A DNA stretch of 7,678 nucleotides from JAEUKQ01 sp044227605 (GCA_044227605.1 JBGAWJ010000076.1:1-7678), one strand, 5' to 3'. Shown: positions 1 to 6,444, counted from the first letter of the stretch. Translations and numbers: made by a program. The notes: a model not told the origin generated them from the letters alone.

Positions 1-1546
1 TATGCCACCAGCCAATCACCATCCGGGTAACGGTGATGGAGGTAAAGACAGACGTAATGATCCCTAAAGACAGGGTGATGGCAAAACCTTGAACTGGCCC
101 AGCCCCCCCTAAGAAAAACAAAATTAAGGAAGCGATTAAGGTGGTTAAATTTGCGTCAATAATGGTGCCGCGCGCCGAGTTAAACCCATAATCCAAAGCC
201 AGCAACGCACTGCGGCCATTCCGCATTTCTTCCCGGATGCGTTCAAAAATCAGCACGTTGGCGTCAACCGCCATACCCAAGGTTAAAACAATACCGGCGA
301 TTCCAGGTAAAGTTAAGCTGGCGCCTAATAAGGAAAGCAACGCCAACAATAGAATTCCGTTAAATAATAAGGCAATATTGGCAAACAACCCAAATAACCC
401 ATAAAATAAGATCATAGCGATGCCAATGAAGACGATGGCAATCAGGCAGGCGATTTTACCGGCAGCGATAGAATCCGCCCCTAATTCAGGCCCCACCAAG
501 GTATTTTGTTGCACCTTCAAGGGCGCAGGCAAAGCACCAGCCCGCAGGAGCAATGCCAATTCAGCAGCGCTCGCTTCCGTAAAACTACCATAAATAACCC
601 CCGAACCGCCAAAAATTGGGCTGTCCACACGCGGCGCACTGATAATCTTATTATCCAAAACGATAGCAAAGCGCTTCCCACGATTTTCCCGGGTCATTTC
701 TGAAAAACGCTTGGATCCAGCTGAATTAAATTGGAATGCAACCGCCGGGCTGCCCTCATGCAGCGTGTAGCTGGCATTACTTAATTCTGCCCCCGTCACA
801 ATAATCCGCCGCTGTAAGGCCAACGCCGGAACACCTGTATTTTCCGAATCAGCCATTTGTACGATTTGGGATGAAGCGGGTATATCGCCCCTTCTAATGG
901 CCTCTTGGGAAACGGTCTCATCCACTAATTGGAATGTCAGCCGGCCAACTTTACCCAACCGCTCTTCAATCTGCGTTAAATCTTTGATACCGGGTATTTG
1001 TAATATGATGCGATCTTCATCCTGCCGTTGGATGCTTAGCTCCAGCGTACCGGTTTCATCAACCCGCCGCCTAATCGATTCGATTGACTGGTTGACAGCG
1101 CGCGCTTTAATGTTGTTTAAAGCGCTCTCTTTAATCTTTAAGACAAGATTCGACTGCTCGTCCGCTGCCACGACAAAATCCGTTAAGGATTCTGTCAATT
1201 TTTGCTGGGCCAAGCTTGCATCAGAGGCGCGAACCAATTGAATAGTGATATTATCACTGTTCAGTGTTAACGGTCTGAAAGCAATATTTGATTCTTTCAA
1301 GGTGGTGCGGACAACATCTAACGCATTGTTCAGCTGGGTGCGGACAACACTGGCGGTGTCAACCTCTAATAACAATAACGCCCCACCTTGTAAATCAAGC
1401 CCCAAGGTTACATGACCTTTGGGCAACCAACTGGGAAGCTTGGCCACATCCTCTTTGGAAAAAAGGTTTTGCCCGGCAATAAAGGCCATAACTAAAAGCA
1501 GGGCACAAATTGCTACACTATTCCAACGGCTAACATATAGACGCAT
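1..1546 (-). CDS. secD: Protein translocase subunit SecD (3' end cut by window)
   Basis: SecD is the RND-like inner-membrane partner of SecF that uses proton motive force to help pull proteins through SecYEG on the periplasmic side. Reading from ATG at 1546 gives 515 codons, close to the family's full length, so only the extreme C-terminus is missing. Visible in order: TM1 (about residues 7-25), the LGLDLQGG motif (48-55), the periplasmic P1 domain with GSPAVAFQFN (265-274) and IVLDNKIISAPRV (295-307), RAGALPAPL (335-343), then five more membrane segments starting near 362, with the family signature GMAVDANVLIFERIREE (424-440) and DANLTTLIASL (464-474). yajC lies 21 bases upstream in the same frame, separated by its TAA, and the Shine-Dalgarno is weak, so secD is probably translated from the yajC message. 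secF would be expected just beyond the window. Identification is secure from sequence; the partner is inferred. Confidence 0.97.
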   Translation of the reverse strand, partial: MRLYVSRWNSVAICALLLVMAFIAGQNLFSKEDVAKLPSWLPKGHVTLGLDLQGGALLLLEVDTASVVRTQLNNALDVVRTTLKESNIAFRPLTLNSDNITIQLVRASDASLAQQKLTESLTDFVVAADEQSNLVLKIKESALNNIKARAVNQSIESIRRRVDETGTLELSIQRQDEDRIILQIPGIKDLTQIEERLGKVGRLTFQLVDETVSQEAIRRGDIPASSQIVQMADSENTGVPALALQRRIIVTGAELSNASYTLHEGSPAVAFQFNSAGSKRFSEMTRENRGKRFAIVLDNKIISAPRVDSPIFGGSGVIYGSFTEASAAELALLLRAGALPAPLKVQQNTLVGPELGADSIAAGKIACLIAIVFIGIAMILFYGLFGLFANIALLFNGILLLALLSLLGASLTLPGIAGIVLTLGMAVDANVLIFERIREEMRNGRSALLALDYGFNSARGTIIDANLTTLIASLILFFLGGAGPVQGFAITLSLGIITSVFTSITVTRMVIGWWH

Positions 1547-1567
1547 GCGTTTATAATCCGATATTGA

Positions 1568-1981
1568 TTATTTATTTCCTTTGGGTGAGGTTGGGGCAGC
1601 AATGGCCAGGTCCTTTTTATCTTCACCCTGATGATCTTGATCCTTGCCGTCCCCCGTCCTTGAAAGGATTTCATTCACAGAACCCCGGGCAATGCGAACC
1701 CGCACCCCTTCAGCAATTTCCACCTGGATTTCGCCATCATTCAACACTTTGTAAATAACCCCGATGATACCGCCGGAGGTCAAAATTTTATCGCCGCGAC
1801 GCAAACCGGACACCATGGCCCGGTGAGCCCGCATTTTCCGTTGTTGCGGCCTGATCAACAAGAAATAGAAAATGACAAATATTAGTACTAACGGCAACAC
1901 ATTCATCAAAATACTTGGCGTATTTTGTGTTGGGGCGCTGGTTTCCGTTGCCGTTTGGGCGAAAGCTTGGCTAATCCACAT
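1568..1981 (-). CDS. yajC: Sec translocon accessory protein YajC
   Basis: YajC is a small single-span inner-membrane protein that associates with SecD-SecF and the Sec translocon. The 137-residue product has a short periplasmic N-terminus rich in Ala/Thr, one membrane helix (about 26-44), the RPQQRKM motif immediately after it (44-50), and a cytoplasmic domain with GDKILTSGGIIGVI (63-76) and VRVRIARGSV (93-102). The charged, low-complexity tail (about 108-137) is a little longer than in E. coli (about 110 residues) but normal for alphaproteobacteria. The start is supported by a GAGGG Shine-Dalgarno eight bases upstream. It is the first gene of a yajC-secD pair after a 111-base gap, so it may have its own promoter (see 2002-2029). 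Confidence 0.96.
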   Translation of the reverse strand: MWISQAFAQTATETSAPTQNTPSILMNVLPLVLIFVIFYFLLIRPQQRKMRAHRAMVSGLRRGDKILTSGGIIGVIYKVLNDGEIQVEIAEGVRVRIARGSVNEILSRTGDGKDQDHQGEDKKDLAIAAPTSPKGNK

Positions 1982-1989
1982 CGTTTATA

Positions 1990-1994
1990 CCCTC
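1990..1994 (-). promoter_or_regulatory. Shine-Dalgarno of yajC
   Basis: The minus strand reads GAGGG eight bases before the yajC ATG, supporting that start. Confidence 0.7.
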
Positions 1995-2001
1995 AATTAA
2001 T

Positions 2002-2029
2002 TTCATATATAATTTTTATTTTTTATCAA
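2002..2029 (-). promoter_or_regulatory. Possible promoter of yajC-secD
   Basis: The minus strand carries TTGATA (2024-2029) as a -35-like element and TATGAA (2002-2007) after a 16-base AT-rich spacer; an overlapping TATATG is an alternative -10. Both hexamers are imperfect and the local sequence is very AT-rich, so chance matches are likely. Expression from the serS-surE-pcm transcript is equally possible. Confidence 0.3.
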
Positions 2030-2076
2030 CCGATGAACTATACCGTGATGTTCATAAATTGCAACGCCTACATCGG
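2030..2076 (-). repeat. Competing inverted repeats between pcm and yajC
   Basis: Two inverted repeats share sequence. ATGAAC (2033-2038) pairs with GTTCAT (2050-2055), and CCGATG (2030-2035) pairs with CATCGG (2071-2076). Both use the bases at 2033-2035, so only one can form at a time. Each stem is six base pairs and neither is followed by a clean T-run, so this is not a convincing terminator. The shorter one could equally be a protein-binding dyad. Confidence 0.35.
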
Positions 2077-2092
2077 ATGATTTTAGATTTTA

Positions 2093-2761
2093 TTAGGCAA
2101 TGGTTTTTCTGCTGGTTCCTTTGTCATCGGGTAATGCCCCGGAAATCAAGGGGACAAAAAACACTTTTGGCCCCTCCTCATAAACTGGCCCTTCTGCTGT
2201 TTTCATCACCCTTAAAATTTTTTGCTCGCCCCGTTCCGGGCCCACAGGCAAAACCATAATCCCCCCCACCGCCAATTGCTGATAAAGCCGCTCTGGCATA
2301 TCGCCCGCAGCAGCGGTTAAAATAATACGGTCAAATGGGATTTGTTCCGGCCATCCTAAACTGCCATCCCCATATTTTGTGACGATGTTGCTTAAGCGCA
2401 AAGCGGCAAAACGTTGTTCGGCTTGCTGCAATAAAGGGCGATACCGTTCGATCGTATAAACCCGACGTGCCAAGCAAGATAAAATGGATGCCTGATATCC
2501 CGAGCCCGTTCCAATTTCCAGTACCTTATGTGATTTATTAAGCTCTAACGACTGCGTCATTAAAGCCACCACCTGGGGCTGGCTTAAGGTTTGCCCATAG
2601 CCAATCGGCAATGTTTCGTTTTCATAAGCCCGATCATGGAATGATTGCGGCACAAAAGTTTCCCGGGGGATTTTTTCGATTGCTGACAACACCTGGGTAT
2701 CAGCAATGCCCGAACGCCGCAATAACATGATCAAGCGTATTTTTCGGGCCTCTAGACTCAC
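2093..2761 (-). CDS. pcm: Protein-L-isoaspartate O-methyltransferase
   Basis: Pcm uses S-adenosylmethionine to methylate isoaspartyl residues in damaged proteins, starting their conversion back to aspartate in the cytoplasm. The 222-residue length fits the family (about 210-220). Visible: the substrate-side signature GYGQTLSQPQVVALMT (54-69), SAM motif I LEIGTGSGYQ (81-90), post-I segment RRVYTIER (99-106), the motif around FDRIILTAAA (143-152), and FVPL near the C-terminus (202-205). The start is GTG, whose last two bases form part of the surE TGA stop (GTGA overlap), with AGAAGG seven bases upstream. An internal ATG at codon 12 would cut into the conserved RKIRLIMLLRR helix and is less likely. 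Translation is probably coupled to surE. In many alphaproteobacteria an M23/LysM peptidase gene follows pcm; it is absent here. Confidence 0.96.
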   Translation of the reverse strand: MSLEARKIRLIMLLRRSGIADTQVLSAIEKIPRETFVPQSFHDRAYENETLPIGYGQTLSQPQVVALMTQSLELNKSHKVLEIGTGSGYQASILSCLARRVYTIERYRPLLQQAEQRFAALRLSNIVTKYGDGSLGWPEQIPFDRIILTAAAGDMPERLYQQLAVGGIMVLPVGPERGEQKILRVMKTAEGPVYEEGPKVFFVPLISGALPDDKGTSRKTIA

Positions 2762-3546
2762 GTAAAAACCTTCTGCAATTTTTGTAAGGTAGGATAATGG
2801 GTCAAGTCTAAATGCAGGGGGGTAACAGAAACATAGTGGGCTTGCACCGCCTCTAAATCGCTTTCCTTTCCTTGAGGGGCATGGTCACTGAAATCACCAA
2901 TCCAAAGATAAGGCCTGCCGGTTGGGTCTTCCACCGCTTTCACTTGAACCGCCCCAAGCCGCAAGCCCTGGGCTGCCACACGGATTCCTTTGACTTCATT
3001 AACCGGACAATGGGGAAAATTAACATTCAGCAACACCCCTTTGGGCCACGCCATATCCCGAACTTTTTTGATAATTTCGGGAATATAATGTTCGGCAACC
3101 GTCCAATACACATGTTGCTTATGCCGCGACTGGCTGAAGGCAATTGCCGGTATGCCCAGCAAAGTGGCCTCCATTGCCGCGGCAACCGTGCCAGAATAGG
3201 TAATATCTTCACCCAAATTAGCGCCCCGGTTAACCCCTGATAACACCAAATCCGGTTTGCGCCCTTTGATCAACTGATTAATGGCGAGTAAAACACAATC
3301 CGTTGGCGTACCCTCCACCGCAAAACGCCTGGGTGATAATTTCCTTACCTCCAAAGGCCTGCGAATCGTCAGGGAATGAGCGGTAGCGCTTTGCTCAACG
3401 GCTGGCGCTACCACCCAAACATCTTTGCTAAGTGACATCGCTATTTTTTGTAATACTTTGATTCCGGGCGCTAAAATGCCATCATCATTCGTGACCAAAA
3501 TCCTTAATTTGGCAATATCATTTAATGTTTTAACGGGGTTTGCCAA
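2758..3546 (-). CDS. surE: 5'/3'-nucleotidase SurE
   Basis: SurE is a metal-dependent cytoplasmic nucleotidase that dephosphorylates nucleoside 5'- and 3'-monophosphates; it is commonly linked to pcm and stationary-phase survival. The product is 262 residues. The N-terminal signature RILVTNDDGILAPG (15-28) holds the metal-binding Asp pair (D21, D22). The conserved Ser lies in EQSATAHSLT (51-60), and the conserved Asn is N106 in VLSGVNRGAN (101-110), followed by LGEDITYSGTVAAAMEA (111-127). The only reasonable start in frame is TTG at 3546, after an in-frame stop at 3574-3576, with GGAG nine bases upstream; no ATG or GTG lies before the core. It overlaps the end of serS by 17 bases and pcm by the GTGA junction. 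The start adds 14 residues before the core where many homologues have one or two, so the N-terminus is less certain than the identity. Confidence 0.95.
   Translation of the reverse strand: MANPVKTLNDIAKLRILVTNDDGILAPGIKVLQKIAMSLSKDVWVVAPAVEQSATAHSLTIRRPLEVRKLSPRRFAVEGTPTDCVLLAINQLIKGRKPDLVLSGVNRGANLGEDITYSGTVAAAMEATLLGIPAIAFSQSRHKQHVYWTVAEHYIPEIIKKVRDMAWPKGVLLNVNFPHCPVNEVKGIRVAAQGLRLGAVQVKAVEDPTGRPYLWIGDFSDHAPQGKESDLEAVQAHYVSVTPLHLDLTHYPTLQKLQKVFT
2769..2774 (-). promoter_or_regulatory. Shine-Dalgarno deciding the GTG start of pcm
   Basis: AGAAGG on the minus strand, seven bases before GTG at 2761, inside the 3' end of surE. It supports the GTG start over the in-frame ATG eleven codons later. 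Confidence 0.65.
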
Positions 3547-4807
3547 TGACTTCCACTCCGGGCAGATAAGGTTTTAAAGCGTCAGGAACTAAAATTGTCC
3601 CATCCTGCTGCTGATAATTTTCCATGACGGCGATTAAAGTGCGGCCGATGGCCAGCCCAGAACCATTCAGGGTATGCACAAATTGTGTATTTTTCTGGCC
3701 CTTGCTGCGAAACCTGGCCAGCATCCTACGCGCTTGATAATCCCCACAATTGGAACAGCTGGAAATTTCGCGGTATTGTTTTTGGGCAGGCAACCATACT
3801 TCGAGGTCATAGGTTTTTTGCGACGTAAAACTCATATCGCCCGAGCATAATAAAACGCGCCGGTAAGGCAATCCTAAACGCTCTAAAACTGTTTCCGCGC
3901 AAGTCGTCATACGCTCATGTTCGGCAGCGGACTTTTCGGGCTGAACAATGCTTACCAATTCGACTTTGCTAAATTGATGCTGGCGCAACATTCCCTTGGT
4001 GTCCCGCCCGGCAGCACCCGCCTCAGAGCGGAAGCAAGGGGTCCAGGCGGTAACCCGGTAAGGTAATTGGGATTCATCAAGGATTTGGCCCGCAACCAAA
4101 TTGGTTAAGGGCACTTCAGCGGTAGGGATTAACCAATAGCCCTGGGTGGTGCGGAAAAGGTCATCGGCAAATTTTGGCAGTTGGCCGGTGCCCAATAAAG
4201 CCTGATCCCTGACCAAAAAGGGGGGCAAAATTTCGGTATAACCAAATTCTTGGGTGTGCAAGTCCAGCATGAAAGCAGCCAAAGCCCTCTCGAGCTTCGC
4301 CAGCATCCCTTTTAATACCACAAAACGCGATCCTGAAAGATTCGACGCCACCTTAAAATCCATCAACTGCAACGCTTCCCCCAGATCATCATGTGCAAGC
4401 GCGGGGTAAGAAAATGTTTTAGGTGTCCCCCAACGCTTCACCTCAACATTGCTTTTTTCATCTTTTCCAACCGGCACATCCGCAAGGGGGATGTTCGGCA
4501 TATACAACAGGAATTGCTCCAGCCTTTCGGTTAGTTCTTTCTCTTTCTTCTCGAATCCTTCCATAGAAATTTTGATGCCAGCAACTTGGGCCATTAATTT
4601 TTCGGATATGGATTTATTATTTCGCACTTGTCCAATTTCTTTAGACAAATCATTACGTTGCTGCTGCAATGATTGCAATTCGGTAATCGCATGGCGGCGT
4701 TCGCTGTCAATTTTAAGGATTTCCGAGGGATCCATCTTAATCCCGCGCTTATTCAAGTAATTTTGGAAATCGCCCGGATGGTCACGGATAAATTTTATAT
4801 CGATCAT
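3530..4807 (-). CDS. serS: Serine--tRNA ligase
   Basis: SerS charges tRNA-Ser (and tRNA-Sec where present) with serine via seryl-adenylate in the cytoplasm. The 425-residue length is typical. The N-terminal tRNA-binding arm is visible as a charged helical hairpin (about 30-100, rich in Glu/Lys/Gln). The class II catalytic domain follows: the serine-binding PTAEVPLTN (228-236), motif 2 around PCFRSEAGAAGRDTKGM (257-273) with HQFSKVELV (277-285), TYDLEVWLPAQ (332-342), the alphaproteobacterial-type SSCSNCGDYQARRM (349-362), and motif 3 LNGSGLAIGRTLIAVMEN (380-397). ATG at 4807 has a modest SD (AGG in GCAGGC). A 161-base gap separates it from tatC, with candidate promoter elements, so it may be transcribed partly on its own. 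Its stop lies inside surE. Nothing in the sequence suggests loss of function. Confidence 0.98.
   Translation of the reverse strand: MIDIKFIRDHPGDFQNYLNKRGIKMDPSEILKIDSERRHAITELQSLQQQRNDLSKEIGQVRNNKSISEKLMAQVAGIKISMEGFEKKEKELTERLEQFLLYMPNIPLADVPVGKDEKSNVEVKRWGTPKTFSYPALAHDDLGEALQLMDFKVASNLSGSRFVVLKGMLAKLERALAAFMLDLHTQEFGYTEILPPFLVRDQALLGTGQLPKFADDLFRTTQGYWLIPTAEVPLTNLVAGQILDESQLPYRVTAWTPCFRSEAGAAGRDTKGMLRQHQFSKVELVSIVQPEKSAAEHERMTTCAETVLERLGLPYRRVLLCSGDMSFTSQKTYDLEVWLPAQKQYREISSCSNCGDYQARRMLARFRSKGQKNTQFVHTLNGSGLAIGRTLIAVMENYQQQDGTILVPDALKPYLPGVEVIGKPR
3556..3559 (-). promoter_or_regulatory. Shine-Dalgarno supporting the TTG start of surE
   Basis: GGAG on the minus strand, nine bases before TTG at 3546, located within the last codons of serS. 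It makes the otherwise unusual TTG start credible. Confidence 0.5.
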
Positions 4808-4842
4808 TATTTGCCTGCGGATCAGAAGAAATCAGTTTTTAA

Positions 4843-4855
4843 AAGCCTTTGGCTT
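4843..4855 (-). repeat. Small hairpin in the serS leader
   Basis: AAGCC-AAA-GGCTT forms a five-base-pair stem with a three-base loop on the minus strand, directly followed by TT then AAAAA. It sits about 36 bases before the serS ATG. It is too short for a reliable terminator; it could be a minor leader structure or chance. Confidence 0.25.
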
Positions 4856-4879
4856 GCACATTTTATGAAGCTTTTTTTC

Positions 4880-4915
4880 ATTATCCCAGTTTCCAAGGAA
4901 GAAGCTATTTGTCAA
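4880..4915 (-). promoter_or_regulatory. Possible promoter elements upstream of serS
   Basis: The minus strand has a consensus -35 TTGACA (4910-4915) and, downstream, TGGGATAAT (4880-4888), which resembles an extended -10 (TGn + GATAAT). The two are 24 bases apart, too far to work as a pair at standard spacing. If either is real, the extended -10 acting alone is the better candidate; it would start a leader of roughly 65 bases. Confidence 0.33.
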
Positions 4916-4968
4916 GCAAAGTTTACAATAAGCAGTTATTTTATTTTGATAGCCTTCTTTTTGTTGCT

Positions 4969-5649
4969 TTAAGATTTTGGGGCATCATCAGCATCTTTTT
5001 TCCCTTGCTTGCGTTTCCTTTCAATCAGGCGGGCGCACCATATGGACACCTCGTATAAAATAACCAAAGGAAGCGCCAGGGCAACCTGGCTAAAGGGATC
5101 CGGGGGGGTTACAACAGCGGCCACAATAAAAACCAAAACAATGGCATGGCGTCTTTTCTTGGCTAATGCTCCCTCAAATTCCACCGCTAAAGTCCCTTGA
5201 CCGCCTGCAGTTTGGAAGCTAAGCAAAAATTCCCACCCATAGGGCAGCAGCACATAATAAAGCAACGCTGCCCCGGCCATAAATAATATAGGACTGGCAA
5301 TTAAAAAAGGTAACAGCACAAGTCGTTCTTGTTTATATAACCCGGGGGCTATGAATTTCCATAATTGATGGGCAAATAATGGAAAGGCAATGCTGAACGC
5401 TGTAAAAAAAGAGACTTTGATTTGGGTGAAAAGAAATTCGGTTAGATCAGTAAAAATAAATCGTCGTCCGGTTTGTTGCAGCAAAATATTTGCAAGTGGC
5501 TTCGCCAAAAAATCAAAAATATTCTGCGCGAAATAAAAGCACCCCCCCATTAGCAGTAAAAAGACTGCCACGCTATAGAGCAAACGCCGGCGTAACTCCA
5601 CCAAATGTTCCAGCAAGGGCATGGTTTTTTCTGATTGTTCGCTCATCAT
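4969..5649 (-). CDS. tatC: TatC with an in-frame internal deletion
   Basis: TatC is the inner-membrane receptor of the twin-arginine translocase: it binds RR signal peptides and nucleates TatB and TatA. The 226-residue frame is open throughout. The N-terminus is canonical: PLLEHLVELRRRLLYS (11-26), TM1 (about 24-42), TM2 (about 76-94), the cytoplasmic loop FIAPGLYKQERLV (99-111) with its conserved Glu108, and TM3 (about 112-136). The end is also canonical: KKRRHAIVLVFIVAAVVTPPD (164-184) and a last helix ending in LIERKRK. In between, the P2 loop AGGQGTLAVEF (148-158) runs straight into EGALAKKRR (159-167). In homologues some 40 residues lie here: the LLPKVSEYLSL-type segment, TM4 and most of the next loop. 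It overlaps tatB (ATGA) and lacks a clear SD, so translation is coupled. Identity is secure; function is doubtful. Confidence 0.93.
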   Translation of the reverse strand: MMSEQSEKTMPLLEHLVELRRRLLYSVAVFLLLMGGCFYFAQNIFDFLAKPLANILLQQTGRRFIFTDLTEFLFTQIKVSFFTAFSIAFPLFAHQLWKFIAPGLYKQERLVLLPFLIASPILFMAGAALLYYVLLPYGWEFLLSFQTAGGQGTLAVEFEGALAKKRRHAIVLVFIVAAVVTPPDPFSQVALALPLVILYEVSIWCARLIERKRKQGKKDADDAPKS

Positions 5650-6059
5650 AAGGGATCTTTTTCACCTGCGGGCGGATTGGTTGTCAAGGATAGGGTATCA
5701 GCGCCCGCGTTGGTTGCCACTGCAGGTGAAAGCGGCTTAGTTTCAAAAGCTGTGCTTGATTTTTGCTTAGGTTCTAGAATAGCCATCGGGCTAGTTCCAA
5801 ATGAAGGTAAATCGATGGCGGATTCGATGTTTTGGGAAAGTTGCTGGGGATTAATTTTTTGTAGATCTTTTTTCATTTCATCTAATTCGGTTTCCCGAAT
5901 AATTTTATCCATCCCCTGCTGAAAATCAGCGGCGACGCCGCGAAGGCGACGCACCAACTGGGTCACCGTCCGCAAAACAACCGGGATTTCCTTAGGCCCT
6001 AATAAGATTAAGGCCAGGAAAGCAATGATAAAAATTTCGCTCCAACCAATATCGAACAT
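5646..6059 (-). CDS. tatB: Sec-independent translocase protein TatB
   Basis: TatB pairs with TatC in the substrate-receptor complex of the twin-arginine translocase in the inner membrane. The 137-residue product begins with the hallmark MFDIGWSEI (1-9), a short membrane helix (about 6-21), and the hinge LGPKE (20-24) with its conserved Gly-Pro. An amphipathic helix follows, rich in Arg and hydrophobics (about 26-45, RTVTQLVRRLRG), then a charged helical stretch (50-70) and a Pro/Ala/Thr-rich variable tail. The Glu of the WSE motif distinguishes it from TatA. The start has AGGG about ten bases upstream. It follows tatA after 61 bases containing a hairpin, and its TGA overlaps the tatC ATG, so tatB and tatC are probably translated in step. 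Confidence 0.95.
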   Translation of the reverse strand: MFDIGWSEIFIIAFLALILLGPKEIPVVLRTVTQLVRRLRGVAADFQQGMDKIIRETELDEMKKDLQKINPQQLSQNIESAIDLPSFGTSPMAILEPKQKSSTAFETKPLSPAVATNAGADTLSLTTNPPAGEKDPL

Positions 6060-6096
6060 GCTTCTTGAACCCTAAAACCTTATCAGTGCTTGGCTG

Positions 6097-6117
6097 CTTT
6101 AAGATTTAGTCTTAAAG
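6097..6117 (-). repeat. Intercistronic hairpin between tatA and tatB
   Basis: CTTTAAGA and TCTTAAAG form a perfect eight-base-pair inverted repeat with a five-base loop, five bases after the tatA stop. It is AT-rich (two G:C pairs per arm) and not followed by a T-run, so it is not a standard terminator. A structure here could stabilise the tatA message or reduce read-through. Confidence 0.5.
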
Positions 6118-6121
6118 TCTT

Positions 6122-6355
6122 TTATGATTTTTCCACTTCATCCGGATTATTGGCTGATATCTTAACCTTTGGATTTTCTTCCTTTGGCGCGGCGACCTTG
6201 TCTTTCGGGCTCTTGTCTTCTTTGATGCCTTTTTTGAAAGCCGTCACTCCCTGGCCCAAATCACGCATCAGCCTAGGAATTTTTCCGCCGCCGCCAAATA
6301 ATACCAAAACAACCCCTAAAACAATTAACCAGTGAACCCAACTCCAACTACCCAT
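6122..6355 (-). CDS. tatA: Sec-independent translocase protein TatA
   Basis: TatA oligomerises to form the protein-conducting element of the twin-arginine translocase. The 77-residue protein starts MGSWSWVHWLIVLGVV, with one membrane helix (about 5-20), the FG hinge (F20 G21) opening a GGGG run, the amphipathic helix KIPRLMRDLGQGVTAFKKG (25-43), and a Lys/Glu-rich tail. The sequence matches the alphaproteobacterial TatA pattern (W-HWLIVL, LFGGGGKIP, AFKKG). A longer frame from TTG at 6373 would add six residues, but that TTG abuts the Shine-Dalgarno AAGGAGGG, which sits at ideal distance from ATG 6355; the ATG is therefore chosen. It is the first gene of the tat cluster, behind a promoter candidate at 6506-6533. 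Confidence 0.95.
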   Translation of the reverse strand: MGSWSWVHWLIVLGVVLVLFGGGGKIPRLMRDLGQGVTAFKKGIKEDKSPKDKVAAPKEENPKVKISANNPDEVEKS

Positions 6356-6362
6356 CGACAAA

Positions 6363-6370
6363 CCCTCCTT
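6363..6370 (-). promoter_or_regulatory. Strong Shine-Dalgarno of tatA
   Basis: AAGGAGGG on the minus strand, seven bases before ATG at 6355. It is the best ribosome-binding site in the window, fitting the need for TatA in excess of TatB and TatC, and it rules out the upstream TTG start. Confidence 0.85.
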
Positions 6371-6419
6371 CAAATATCTAGCTTATTAAGTCACTTAGGC
6401 AACTTATCCATCATAAGAA

Positions 6420-6444
6420 TAAACGGGTATTTGGCAACCGTTTA
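6420..6444 (-). repeat. Inverted repeat in the tatA leader
   Basis: TAAACGG and CCGTTTA form a seven-base-pair inverted repeat with an 11-base loop, inside the region between the tatA promoter candidate and its start. On the minus strand it is followed by TTCTTAT, a poor T-run, so it is at most a weak attenuator or a binding dyad. It overlaps a 13-codon mini-ORF (6411-6452). Confidence 0.35.

Noticed and set aside
897..1241. Open frame of 114 codons on the plus strand
   Set aside because: It is entirely antisense to secD, whose protein sequence is clearly conserved; the plus-strand product resembles no family and has no ribosome site.
2872..3240. Open frame of 122 codons on the plus strand
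   Set aside because: Shadow of surE on the opposite strand; the surE frame carries all the family motifs.
4910..4915. Consensus TTGACA as a standalone promoter of serS
   Set aside because: No acceptable -10 hexamer lies 16-18 bases downstream; kept only as part of a low-confidence composite.
4449..5058. Overlapping plus-strand frames around the serS-tatC gap
   Set aside because: They run antisense through conserved serS and tatC coding sequence, have low-complexity products, and overlap one another in different frames.
4969..5649. tatC as a frameshifted pseudogene
   Set aside because: Both conserved halves are in the same frame with no stop between them; the defect is a clean in-frame loss, so I annotate a CDS with a deletion.
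6356..6373. Longer tatA start at TTG 6373
   Set aside because: The TTG directly abuts the Shine-Dalgarno AAGGAGGG, which is ideally spaced from ATG 6355, and TatA homologues begin at MGS.
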